Source: JBKEDS01 sp047975545 (GTDB lineage: Bacteria > Bacteroidota > Bacteroidia > Flavobacteriales > Flavobacteriaceae). From it: 9,580 nt of DNA. The stretch lies in contig JBKEDS010000074.1 in assembly GCA_047975545.1 (NCBI GenBank), forward strand, positions 1 through 9,580, in the 5' to 3' direction. The notes below the pieces were generated by a model. The model made no database searches and had not been told where the DNA came from. It saw only the letters and a list, made by a program, of their open reading frames with translations. The translations under genes and the position numbers were made by a program. Position 1 is the first letter of the stretch. Every line of letters begins with the position of its first letter. Below are positions 1 to 7,425 of this stretch, piece by piece.

Positions 1-241
1 AAGAAAACACCCGGTTGAAAGTGTCATCGGAGGGTGTGCCGTTTGGCAAATCCAGAAAGGAACGCAAGAAATCTTCTTTTGCCCTGGCATAGGTTTCCAT
101 ATCTTTCCACGAATCTGCCGCACAAATAACGCTGATAATCCCGATGAGAAGGATGTCATCTAATTTGTGAAGTTTGTTTATATCGCTTCTGGGGTCGTCT
201 ATTTGGCTAAAAATAGACTTGAATTTGTTTGTTGCTTTCAA
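1..241 (-). CDS. ISAs1 family transposase, N-terminal 80 residues (partial)
   Basis: The frame is open from 241 to the left edge and gives 80 residues. It contains the block LDDILLIGIISVICAADSW (residues 28-45) and a block near residues 67-80 reading NGTPSDDTFNRVFS. These match the N-terminal DDE_Tnp_1-associated domain of ISAs1-type transposases such as the E. coli H-repeat proteins, where the pattern is a hydrophobic AVICGA-W helix followed by NGIP-HDT--RV. The catalytic DDE domain would lie beyond the window, so it cannot be said whether the enzyme is intact. There is no in-frame ATG near the expected start. TTG at 239-241 is the best candidate, and its position fits the usual length ahead of the first conserved block. 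The frame remains open upstream of it, so a different non-ATG start is possible. Confidence 0.8.
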   Translation of the reverse strand, partial: MKATNKFKSIFSQIDDPRSDINKLHKLDDILLIGIISVICAADSWKDMETYARAKEDFLRSFLDLPNGTPSDDTFNRVFS

Positions 242-375
242 AGTATTTAATTTATTGATTATTAGTATAATACACGAATAACCTATTGAAAAAACAACTA
301 TTGTTTCATTGAATGTCAAACACTTAATAACTTTTTCCCGCTATGTTTTTACAAAAAAAGTGTGAGTTTGCCCTG
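1..375 (-). mobile_element. ISAs1/H-repeat-type insertion sequence, 5' end only
   Basis: The stretch holds the start of an ISAs1-family transposase reading leftwards out of the window, followed by about 134 bp of non-coding DNA. Read on the minus strand, the sequence from position 375 begins CAGGGCAAACTCACAC, which I take as the outer terminal repeat. The other end, and so the partner repeat and any target duplication, lies outside the window, so the boundary at 375 is inferred. The presumed end sits 41 bp beyond the stop codon of the lipoprotein gene, so the insertion is intergenic and breaks no visible gene. Confidence 0.65.
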
Positions 376-416
376 AACACACCGCCTTTTATTTTGTTTG
401 TAATTAAAAAATTTTA

Positions 417-2018
417 CTACAATAAAGTAAAATTTAAAGTATAATCATAGTAAGCCCTTATTTCCTCATCAATTTCAAAATGACTAACACGCTCTGGCTG
501 TATTTTTTTAAGATAATTTCCCGTGTCGTATTTGCCGTTTCCGTTTGTATCAAAAATAACTCTTAAATAATATTTTCCCGGATTTATATTTAAAAAATCT
601 AAATCTTCTTGTTTTTTAGAATATTGTTCATATTTAACTTCGCCTTTTTCATTGGTTAATTGAACAATAATAGGGTAAGTGGCGTTTGCTAATTGTAATC
701 GTATGTTGCCGTAATCCGACTCCTTTTTGGTGGCCGTTTTATAATTAAGCGTATCCTTGTTTTTATTCCCGAAAAAATCCTCGAAAGCCTCGGACAAAAT
801 TTTAATAGTGTAATTATTGTCTTCGGTTTTGTCGAAATTCAAGCCGTACGTATTGGTAATGGTGTCGAAATTGGTTTTAAAATCAAGGGCTAAGGTGTCC
901 TTGTTGGTAATGCTTGTTTTGGTTACGTCGAACCCAACAAACGGTATGCTTCCGCTAATTAATAAAGGTGCTTTAATACCGCTTTCGCCGCCTTGCCTTA
1001 ATACTAAGGTATCTTGCTCTTTATTGCGTATCCTTACGGTGTAGTCTTTACTGAAATCGGCTTTTGAAACATTGAAAATTAACGAATCGGCTTCAATTTT
1101 CGGTTTGTACCAATAGTACAGCGTATCGGTTTTTTCGTCTTTGGTAATACGGTAATCAAAGTTTGAAGGTACTTCGGATTTTATTGTAATGTTCATGCCT
1201 TCATAACTGCCTTCGTAACCAAAACCTATTTTTTGTTCGGAGGCTTGAAACGGTCGCGATGCCCGAAAATCCAGTTCTTCATTAAACAATTTAACGGTAT
1301 ACGAGGAATCCGTAGGCACGGTAATAAAGGTGCTGTAAAACCCTATTTGGTCGGTTTTTTGCTGAAATTTATAATCGCCGTTGCCATCTTTCAGCGCTAC
1401 AAGAAAATATTTTCCCGCTTTAATGTTTTCAATAGAAAACGTGGTAACACTGTCCAAGGTATTGGTAATGTACTTGGGCGGTTCGCGGTACACAATGGAA
1501 TCGTTAAAGGTAGAATCAACTTCATATAAACCCACATTAACAAACGTTTCGGGCTTGGTTTTTAGGGCATCGATAATATGGCCCTTTACGGTAAGCGAGT
1601 CGATATAATCCCCGGTAGAAAACACGTAGCGGTAGTAAGGGTAAGGGTTGCCCTCGTTGTTGTCCACAATGCTATTGCCAAAATTAAAGGCGTAAGTGGT
1701 GTTGGGTTGCAGGGTATCGAAAATTTTAATTACAATGGATTTGCTTGCGCTGCTCAAGGGCGTTATTTCGGGCTGCGTTTTCATGGGCGGCGAAATAATA
1801 AGCTGCTTTTGTATGTTTTTTAGTTTTATAAACTCGTTAAAGGTTATGGTTATGGTATTGCCCTTAAAATTGGTAGTAAAATTTTCGGGCTCGGCTTTGG
1901 TTATTTCGGGCGGGGTTTCGTCCTTCGGCCCACCGTCGGGCGTGCCACGGTTGGCACAACTTGCAATAGCCAAACCTATAAAAAACAGTAAAATAAGGTT
2001 AGAAAAAATCTTGTTCAT
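417..2018 (-). CDS. Ig-like (Big_5) domain lipoprotein, 533 residues
   Basis: The protein starts MNKIF and has a hydrophobic signal segment (about 4-19) ending in the lipobox IASC, so Cys21 would be lipidated after signal peptidase II cleavage. Residues about 36-136 (TPPEI, then ITITFNEFIKL and a YAFNFG strand) resemble the bacterial Ig-like Big_5 domain found near the N terminus of many Bacteroidota envelope lipoproteins. The rest is beta-rich and contains two loops that look like Ca-binding DxNxNG loops: DGNGDY near 211-216 and DTNGNGKYD at 490-498. No acidic surface-export signal directly follows Cys21, so a periplasmic-facing location is possible but not shown. The frame can be extended to a TTG at 2022-2024; ATG at 2016-2018 is preferred because it gives the usual MNK signal-peptide start. 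The gene lies 58 bp after comF. Family resemblance is good; the function is unknown. Confidence 0.85.
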   Translation of the reverse strand: MNKIFSNLILLFFIGLAIASCANRGTPDGGPKDETPPEITKAEPENFTTNFKGNTITITFNEFIKLKNIQKQLIISPPMKTQPEITPLSSASKSIVIKIFDTLQPNTTYAFNFGNSIVDNNEGNPYPYYRYVFSTGDYIDSLTVKGHIIDALKTKPETFVNVGLYEVDSTFNDSIVYREPPKYITNTLDSVTTFSIENIKAGKYFLVALKDGNGDYKFQQKTDQIGFYSTFITVPTDSSYTVKLFNEELDFRASRPFQASEQKIGFGYEGSYEGMNITIKSEVPSNFDYRITKDEKTDTLYYWYKPKIEADSLIFNVSKADFSKDYTVRIRNKEQDTLVLRQGGESGIKAPLLISGSIPFVGFDVTKTSITNKDTLALDFKTNFDTITNTYGLNFDKTEDNNYTIKILSEAFEDFFGNKNKDTLNYKTATKKESDYGNIRLQLANATYPIIVQLTNEKGEVKYEQYSKKQEDLDFLNINPGKYYLRVIFDTNGNGKYDTGNYLKKIQPERVSHFEIDEEIRAYYDYTLNFTLL

Positions 2019-2037
2019 TACCAATTTAAAATTTATA

Positions 2038-2045
2038 CAAACCTA
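2038..2045 (-). promoter_or_regulatory. Candidate -7 promoter box for the lipoprotein gene
   Basis: On the minus strand this reads TAGGTTTG, an exact match to the Bacteroidota -7 consensus TAnnTTTG. It lies 19 bp upstream of the ATG at 2018. No good -33 TTG is found at the expected 17-23 bp distance, so the call rests on one box. If it is real, the lipoprotein gene has its own promoter in the 58-bp gap after comF and need not depend on comF transcription. Confidence 0.4.
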
Positions 2046-2076
2046 CGCAATTTTGTACATATAACGTTTAATTGTT

Positions 2077-2754
2077 TTAAGCTATTGCCATAGTAGCAAT
2101 GCTAATTTTCAAGTTTTCGGCGTGGTTTAAAACGGCAATGCAGGCTTCAAGGGTGGCACCTGTTGTAATAATATCGTCTACCAATAAAACATGTTTGCTG
2201 GCAATACGTTCGGGGTTTTTAAGGGCAAAAAGCTGGTCGTTGTTGTGCCATCGGGCAAAACGCATTTTGGTTACTTGCGATTTGGTGTTGGTTATTTTCA
2301 GTAGCACATCATCTACATATTCGGCATTTATGGCCTTTGCTATTTGTTTGCCAAAACCTTCAACTTGGTTAAAGCCCCGCTTTTTTAGTTTGCGCTTGTG
2401 CAGGGGTACGGGAACAACCGTATCGATGTTTTTATAAGTTTCAACAGTTTTCAGTTCGCCGCCGAGCCAATCGCCCAACAAAACACCAATTTGTTGGTGG
2501 CCTCTATACTTTAAATTATGGATTAGCCGTTGTACAATGCCCTTTTTTTCAAATCGGAACAAAGCCGTGCCCTGTTCAATAACAGCACGCCCATAAAGGG
2601 CTTTTTTTATACTATTGTCGTTGTTAAAATGAAAATTGGTAACGGGCAAATCGTGCCTGCATCCCACACAAATCGTATTTTCATAATCCTGTAAGGTATT
2701 ATGGCAAGCGTAGCACACTTTTGGAAATAGCAAATTAACAATAGCACTTAACAT
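2077..2754 (-). CDS. comF: ComF family phosphoribosyltransferase-like protein, 225 residues
   Basis: The N terminus carries a double zinc ribbon with two CxxC pairs: C14/C17 (CYAC) and C29/C32 (CVGC). The C-terminal half is a type I phosphoribosyltransferase fold with the PRPP-binding signature VLLVDDIITTGAT (189-201). The motif VVPVPLHKRKLKKRGFNQ (113-130) is the hallmark of the ComF/GntX family. Length is usual for the family. In naturally competent bacteria ComF is a cytoplasmic protein needed for DNA uptake, but many non-competent species keep it and its substrate is not established, so a role in transformation here is only a guess. It is followed at 58 bp by the lipoprotein gene on the same strand, and is divergent from glyQS across 110 bp. 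Start ATG 2752-2754 places the first CxxC where the family has it. Confidence 0.92.
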   Translation of the reverse strand: MLSAIVNLLFPKVCYACHNTLQDYENTICVGCRHDLPVTNFHFNNDNSIKKALYGRAVIEQGTALFRFEKKGIVQRLIHNLKYRGHQQIGVLLGDWLGGELKTVETYKNIDTVVPVPLHKRKLKKRGFNQVEGFGKQIAKAINAEYVDDVLLKITNTKSQVTKMRFARWHNNDQLFALKNPERIASKHVLLVDDIITTGATLEACIAVLNHAENLKISIATMAIA

Positions 2755-2834
2755 AGGTTGAAAAAAATGTAAGGTTGTAGCCTAATTTACAAAATATATG
2801 TATGGCGGACTTAATTTTTAGTAAAGAATCCCGT

Positions 2835-2860
2835 TTGTTTAAAGCGGTTTTTTATTTTTG
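2835..2860 (+). promoter_or_regulatory. Promoter of glyQS, overlapping the start region
   Basis: TATTTTTG at 2853-2860 matches the Bacteroidota -7 box TAnnTTTG exactly. A TTG at 2835-2837 could serve as the -33 box, but the 15-bp spacer is shorter than usual. The -7 box ends only four bases before the ATG at 2865. With transcription starting about 5-7 bases after the box, the mRNA would begin at or beside the start codon, that is, leaderless or nearly so. Confidence 0.55.
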
Positions 2861-2864
2861 CAGC

Positions 2865-4409
2865 ATGGCAAATCAAGACGATAAATTTAAAAAAGTAATC
2901 GCTCACGCTAAGGAGTATGGTTACGTGTTCCAAAGTAGCGAAATTTACGATGGACTAAGTGCGGTTTACGATTACGCACAAAACGGGGCGGAACTAAAAA
3001 AGAACATCCGCGAGTATTGGTGGAAAGCTATGGTGCAAATGCACGATAATATCGTGGGCATCGATGCCGCTATATTTATGCACCCCACCACTTGGAAGGC
3101 TTCCGGCCACGTCGATGCCTTTAACGACCCATTAATAGATAATAAAGACTCGAAAAAACGCTACCGCGCCGATGTTTTGGTCGAAGAGTATTGTGCCAAA
3201 ATTGAAGCCAAAATAGATAAAGAAGTAGCCAAGGCCGAAAAACGTTTTGGCGAAACCTTTGACAAAACCCAATTTTTGGCTACCAATGCCCGGGTTTTGG
3301 AGTATCAGGATAAAATAAATACCACGCTTTCCCGATTGGCAAAGTCGTTGGAAACCGAAAACCTGGCCGATGTTAAGGCCTTAATTGAGGAATTGGAAAT
3401 TGCCGACCCCCTAACCGGAAGCAAAAACTGGACCGACGTTAAGCAGTTTAACCTCATGTTTGGCACTAAACTGGGTGCTTCGGCCGAAAATGCCATGGAT
3501 TTGTACCTACGCCCCGAAACGGCACAAGGTATTTTTGTTAACTTTTTAAACGTGCAAAAAACCAGCCGGTTAAAAATTCCCTTTGGTATTGCACAAACAG
3601 GAAAAGCCTTTAGGAACGAAATCGTGGCACGACAATTTATTTTCAGGATGCGCGAGTTCGAGCAAATGGAAATGCAGTTTTTTATTAAGCCCGGCACCCA
3701 GCAATACTGGTACGAACACTGGAAGGAAACCCGCCTGAAATGGCATTTAAGTTTAGGCATGGGCCAAGATAATTACCGTTTCCACGACCATGAAAAATTG
3801 GCCCATTATGCCGATGCCGCCTGCGATATCGAGTTTAAATTCCCCTTTGGGTTTAAGGAGTTGGAGGGCATACACTCCCGCACCGATTTCGATTTAAGCC
3901 AACACGAAAAATACTCGGGCAAAAAACTACAATATTTCGACCCCGAGGAAAACAAAAGCTACGTGCCTTACGTACTGGAAACTTCCATTGGGCTAGATCG
4001 TATGTTCTTGACGGTATTTTCCAATGCTTTAGAAGAAGAAGAGCTGGAAAACGGCACGATTAGAACCGTTTTAAAATTGCCAAGCGTATTAGCACCCGTA
4101 AAAGCCGCCGTTTTGCCATTGGTTAAAAAAGACGGTTTGCCCGAAATAGCCCGACAAATAGTAGACGATTTAAAATGGGATTTTAATGTAGATTACGATG
4201 AAAAAGATGCCGTTGGTCGCCGATACAGAAGGCAAGACGCCAACGGAACCCCGTTCTGTATTACCGTGGACCACGATACTTTAGAAGATAACACGGTAAC
4301 CATTCGCCATCGCGATTCCATGGAACAGCAACGGGTTAAAATAACCGACTTGCGGGATATTGTCAAAAAAGAAGTCGATATACGCAACTGGTTGCTTAAA
4401 ATGAAGTAA
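2865..4409 (+). CDS. glyQS: Glycine--tRNA ligase (alpha2-type), 514 residues
   Basis: This cytoplasmic enzyme charges tRNA-Gly with glycine (EC 6.1.1.14). It is the single-chain homodimeric type, not the alpha2beta2 GlyQ+GlyS form of many bacteria; annotations of this type use glyQS or glyS. Visible signatures: WWKAMV and HPTTWKASGHVDAFNDP near residues 52-89; RPETAQG (216-222), typical of GlyRS; class II motif 2 around GKAFRNE (246-252); motif 3 GLDR (376-379); and a C-terminal anticodon-binding domain of about 400-510. The sequence is collinear with the family throughout, with no break. The open frame extends 21 codons upstream to 2802, but ATG 2865 is chosen because the family begins at MANQ-D-FKK, and a promoter box sits inside the extension. 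Transcription ends at the hairpin 21 bp after the stop. Confidence 0.97.
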   Translation: MANQDDKFKKVIAHAKEYGYVFQSSEIYDGLSAVYDYAQNGAELKKNIREYWWKAMVQMHDNIVGIDAAIFMHPTTWKASGHVDAFNDPLIDNKDSKKRYRADVLVEEYCAKIEAKIDKEVAKAEKRFGETFDKTQFLATNARVLEYQDKINTTLSRLAKSLETENLADVKALIEELEIADPLTGSKNWTDVKQFNLMFGTKLGASAENAMDLYLRPETAQGIFVNFLNVQKTSRLKIPFGIAQTGKAFRNEIVARQFIFRMREFEQMEMQFFIKPGTQQYWYEHWKETRLKWHLSLGMGQDNYRFHDHEKLAHYADAACDIEFKFPFGFKELEGIHSRTDFDLSQHEKYSGKKLQYFDPEENKSYVPYVLETSIGLDRMFLTVFSNALEEEELENGTIRTVLKLPSVLAPVKAAVLPLVKKDGLPEIARQIVDDLKWDFNVDYDEKDAVGRRYRRQDANGTPFCITVDHDTLEDNTVTIRHRDSMEQQRVKITDLRDIVKKEVDIRNWLLKMK

Positions 4410-4429
4410 AGCAGTTTTAGTGAAAATTT

Positions 4430-4467
4430 AAAAATCCTGAATGTTTTTGTAAACATTCAGGATTTTT
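4430..4467. terminator. Bidirectional intrinsic terminator between convergent genes
   Basis: A perfect 17-bp inverted repeat: left arm 4430-4446 (core ATCCTGAATGTTT), loop TTGT at 4447-4450, right arm 4451-4467. The right arm runs into an unbroken T tract on the plus strand (4463-4470), and the left arm supplies A residues that become U on the minus strand. It lies 21 bp after the glyQS stop and only 3 bp beyond the stop of the convergent DUF819 gene, so it can serve both. Confidence 0.93.
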
Positions 4468-4470
4468 TTT

Positions 4471-5727
4471 CTATAACAACGTAAAAACTTCCGAAAGGAT
4501 AAGCCCACAAACATAAGCACCGTAAGTACCTACGGCATACCCAAGAACGGCCAGCAAAACACCAACTGGGGCAAGGTAGGGGCTAAACGATGCCGCCACA
4601 ATAGGCGCCGATGCCGCACCGCCTATATTGGCCTGGCTTCCCACGGCAACAAAAAAGAAAGGGGCTTTAATAATCTTGGCAACTATAAGCATAATGATAA
4701 CGTGGATAAGTATCCAAACAATACCAATGAGGAAAAGTTTCGGGTTGTCCAAAACTGCGCCCAAATCCATGTGCATACCAATGGTGGCTACCAAAATATA
4801 TAAAAACACAGAACCCATTTTCGAAGCGCCGTAAGTTTCAACCTCCCTTGCTTTTGTAAACGACAGCGCCAAACCAAATGTGGTGGCCAAAACAATAAGC
4901 CAAAAAAACGGATTGGTAAGCGAGTATTTTTTTAGCTCCGGATAGTGTTCGGTAAAAAACGGGGCAATGTAATCGGCCAAAAAATGTGCCAGCCCCGTAA
5001 TACCAAATCCTACCGCAAGAAGCACCATTATCCTATTGGTACTTATGGGCAAAGCCTTTCCTGCTTGTTGGTGTTCAAGTCTTTTTTCCAAGTCGTAAAT
5101 GGGTTGGCTATCGGCTTTTAGCCATTTGTCTATAACCTGTGGCCGTTGCGACCAGTAGAGTAAAAAGCCCATCCATAGGTTGGCCACCAATACGTCTACG
5201 GCAATCATTTGCGCAAACAAATTGTTGCTTGCCCCGAATAATTCGAACATGGCGGTTTGGTTAGCGCCACCGCCAATCCAGCTACCGGCAATAGTGGTCA
5301 GGCCGCGCCAAACTTCCTCGCCGTTGGGGTGCAGTACGTCGGGAAATATGGAGCCTACGATAAACAAAGCTATTGGGGCGCCAATAATAACCCCAAAAGT
5401 TCCCGTTAAAAACATGATAATGGATTTATTGCCCAATTTTTTCAATTCCTTAAAGTTTATGCTAATGGTTAAAAGCACTAAACTGGCAGGGAGCAAATAA
5501 CGAGAGGCCACAAAATAAAGCTGCGAAGTTTCGCCATCAATAACATTAAACGTATTAAAAAGCGCCGGAATAAAATAGCATAATAAAACCGAAGGCACTA
5601 TGCGGTAAAACCGTTTTAAATAGTGGTTGTTGCTGGATGAAGTGGCAAAAATAACACCAAGCACAACAATTAAAATACCCAATACAACGGCGTCGTTTGT
5701 AATAAAAGCGGTTTGCGTTTCTTCCAT
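4471..5727 (-). CDS. DUF819 family integral membrane protein, 418 residues
   Basis: A polytopic inner-membrane protein with about ten hydrophobic segments (for example near 12-30, 45-61, 72-91, 103-128, 175-192, 232-252, 272-290, 305-320, 330-350 and 385-413). It has the DUF819 (YjcL-like) glycine-rich motif GSWIGGGANQTAM at 148-160 and a second related block, GSQANIGGAASAP, at 363-375. The two blocks sit in equivalent places in the two halves, suggesting an internally duplicated transporter fold of the kind seen in cation/proton antiporter-like families. The substrate is unknown. A charged cytoplasmic-looking loop (about 195-230) joins the halves. Length is normal for the family. The gene is convergent with glyQS and divergent from a membrane-bound AraC-type regulator across 153 bp, which makes regulation by that neighbour possible but unproven. 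Confidence 0.88.
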   Translation of the reverse strand: MEETQTAFITNDAVVLGILIVVLGVIFATSSSNNHYLKRFYRIVPSVLLCYFIPALFNTFNVIDGETSQLYFVASRYLLPASLVLLTISINFKELKKLGNKSIIMFLTGTFGVIIGAPIALFIVGSIFPDVLHPNGEEVWRGLTTIAGSWIGGGANQTAMFELFGASNNLFAQMIAVDVLVANLWMGFLLYWSQRPQVIDKWLKADSQPIYDLEKRLEHQQAGKALPISTNRIMVLLAVGFGITGLAHFLADYIAPFFTEHYPELKKYSLTNPFFWLIVLATTFGLALSFTKAREVETYGASKMGSVFLYILVATIGMHMDLGAVLDNPKLFLIGIVWILIHVIIMLIVAKIIKAPFFFVAVGSQANIGGAASAPIVAASFSPYLAPVGVLLAVLGYAVGTYGAYVCGLILSEVFTLL

Positions 5728-5802
5728 GTGGCTGTTTTGTTTTTTTGTGGTAAAAATTAAATGTTGGCAAGATACGGTTTTTCATTTTGTTCTTTGGCAT
5801 CA

Positions 5803-5831
5803 TTGCTATTTATGTTTTTTGCGTATGTTTA
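5803..5831 (+). promoter_or_regulatory. Candidate promoter for the TPR/AraC regulator
   Basis: TTG at 5803-5805 and TATGTTTA at 5824-5831, spaced 18 bp, resemble the Bacteroidota -33/-7 pair, with one mismatch in the last base of the -7 box. They would give a 5' leader of about 45 bases before the GTG at 5881. A second, poorer box (TATTGTTG, 5847-5854) lies closer. Either position makes the longest reading frame, from ATG 5761, unlikely to be translated in full. Confidence 0.35.
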
Positions 5832-5880
5832 CAACAAAAACTACAATATTGTTGTTCTTTGTTTGGTTAAATTAATTGTC

Positions 5881-7425
5881 GTGTTAAAAAAAATAGTAAG
5901 AGTTGTTGTTTTGTTGCTGGTTGTTTTTGGGTATTCCCAAAAAGCAGCCGTAACTGTTGTTAACGATACGGCCCAATACTACTTAAATACAGCAAGAAAG
6001 CATTATATGGCCGGGGAATACAATTTGCATAAGGCTTATAGCGATTCGTTGTATGTGTTTTCAAAAAGCAGAGGGTTGGTTAACATGCAAATAAAAGCCA
6101 TGGTTAACAGGGCCGTTAATTTAAATATACAAGGCAATTACCAAAATACCATAGAAACCTATCGCAAGGCTTTGGCCTTAAGCAAAACCCTGCCAAACGA
6201 TATTCATACACAAGTATTGGTCATGGTTAATTTGGCCAACACATACTCCAACGTTGGCTTGTACGAAGAGTCCATAACGCTTATGGAACAAGTGCTACAA
6301 AAAGCAAGGTTAACCGAGCAGCCCGACGTTATGCGCATGGCGGCTTTAAACGGGCTGTCCAAAAATTATTCGGCTATCGGTAACGAGGAAGCGGCTTTGC
6401 AATATGCTAAGCAAGTTAGGGATTTGGCCCAAAAATTGGGCAACCGTTCGGCCGAGCTAACAGCCATAAACCACATAAGCAATTCGTATTACAAATTAGG
6501 GCAGTTTAATAAAGCCATTGAAATTGCGCAAGAAGCGTTAACTTTTGAGGAAATGAAACTGCCAACCAAGGCCAAGGCATGGGTATTGTTAAGTTTGGGC
6601 GAGGCACACGAAAAATTGGAGCATTATACCGAAGCCGAAACCTATTTAAACGAAGCCCTACAAATAGCCTTGGATAAAAACATTTTGGAAATTAAAATGC
6701 TGTGCTACCAAAAATTGATGGCCGTATATCAGTTTCAAAATAAAACAGAAGCGTTAACCGAAACAGAACGGCTTTATGCCGAAACAAAAATAGAGGTACT
6801 TAACAACCAAAAGGAAGGTGCCAATGATGCCTTAAAGGCCGAAATTATTACCAAGGAAAAGGAACAGGAAAAATACGAAAAATCCATTTCAGCATTAATC
6901 AAAAAAAATAAAACCATTATTACGGTTGGTCTTTTTATCGTGGTTGTTTTGTTAATTATCCTGTTGTACCGCCGAAAAGGTATTGGGCAGGAAACAAAAG
7001 CCAATTGGCAGGAATCGGTAAGTGTCCAGCCCGAAGCACAAAAAACCGAAAGCTATAAAAACTCGGCATTATCGGCAACCGACAGGGCTATGTACAAGCA
7101 GCAATTGGAACAGGTTATGGCGCAAGACAAACCATATTTAAAAGATACGTTTAGCCAAGCCGAACTGGCCGAAACCTTAAAAATAAGCACACATTACCTA
7201 TCCGAAGTATTGCATTACGAGTTTCAGCAAAACTTTTATGCCTTGGTAAACCAATATCGGGTTGATTATTCCAAGGCACTTCTTGTAAATCCCGAATACA
7301 AGGATGCCAAAATGCTGGCCATAGCCTACGAATCGGGCTTTAAAAGCAAAACAACGTTTTATCGGGTGTTTAAAAGTTTGGTTGGCGTAACGCCTTTGGA
7401 ATACAAGAACAAAGCGGTAATTTAA
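5881..7425 (+). CDS. Membrane-anchored TPR sensor with AraC-type DNA-binding domain, 514 residues
   Basis: Domain order: signal peptide (about 1-19, MLKKIVRVVVLLLVVFGYSQ); a mostly helical periplasmic region (about 30-305) with tetratricopeptide-type repeats such as NLANTYSNVGLYEESI and HISNSYYKLGQFNKAI; a charged, probably coiled-coil stretch (about 310-343); one transmembrane helix (about 345-363, followed by YRRKG); a linker; and a cytoplasmic AraC-family HTH pair (about 415-508). The HTH region is canonical: AELAETLKISTHYLSEVL, then YESGFKSKTTFYRVFKSLVG and TPLEYK. This is a one-component transmembrane regulator that could pass a periplasmic signal to DNA without a kinase. Ligand and targets are unknown. 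GTG at 5881 is chosen because it gives a normal signal peptide; ATG 5761 would add 40 hydrophobic residues ahead of it. It is divergent from the DUF819 gene. Confidence 0.85.
   Translation: MLKKIVRVVVLLLVVFGYSQKAAVTVVNDTAQYYLNTARKHYMAGEYNLHKAYSDSLYVFSKSRGLVNMQIKAMVNRAVNLNIQGNYQNTIETYRKALALSKTLPNDIHTQVLVMVNLANTYSNVGLYEESITLMEQVLQKARLTEQPDVMRMAALNGLSKNYSAIGNEEAALQYAKQVRDLAQKLGNRSAELTAINHISNSYYKLGQFNKAIEIAQEALTFEEMKLPTKAKAWVLLSLGEAHEKLEHYTEAETYLNEALQIALDKNILEIKMLCYQKLMAVYQFQNKTEALTETERLYAETKIEVLNNQKEGANDALKAEIITKEKEQEKYEKSISALIKKNKTIITVGLFIVVVLLIILLYRRKGIGQETKANWQESVSVQPEAQKTESYKNSALSATDRAMYKQQLEQVMAQDKPYLKDTFSQAELAETLKISTHYLSEVLHYEFQQNFYALVNQYRVDYSKALLVNPEYKDAKMLAIAYESGFKSKTTFYRVFKSLVGVTPLEYKNKAVI

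Noticed and set aside
2019..2024. TTG start giving a lipoprotein beginning MVMNK
   Set aside because: ATG at 2016-2018 lies two codons in and gives the usual MNK signal-peptide start; the TTG adds nothing.
2802..2864. N-terminal extension of glycyl-tRNA synthetase
   Set aside because: Family members begin at MANQ, and the promoter -7 box lies inside the extension.
5761..5880. N-terminal extension of the TPR/AraC regulator
   Set aside because: It would put 40 extra hydrophobic residues before a normal signal peptide, and candidate promoter boxes fall inside it.
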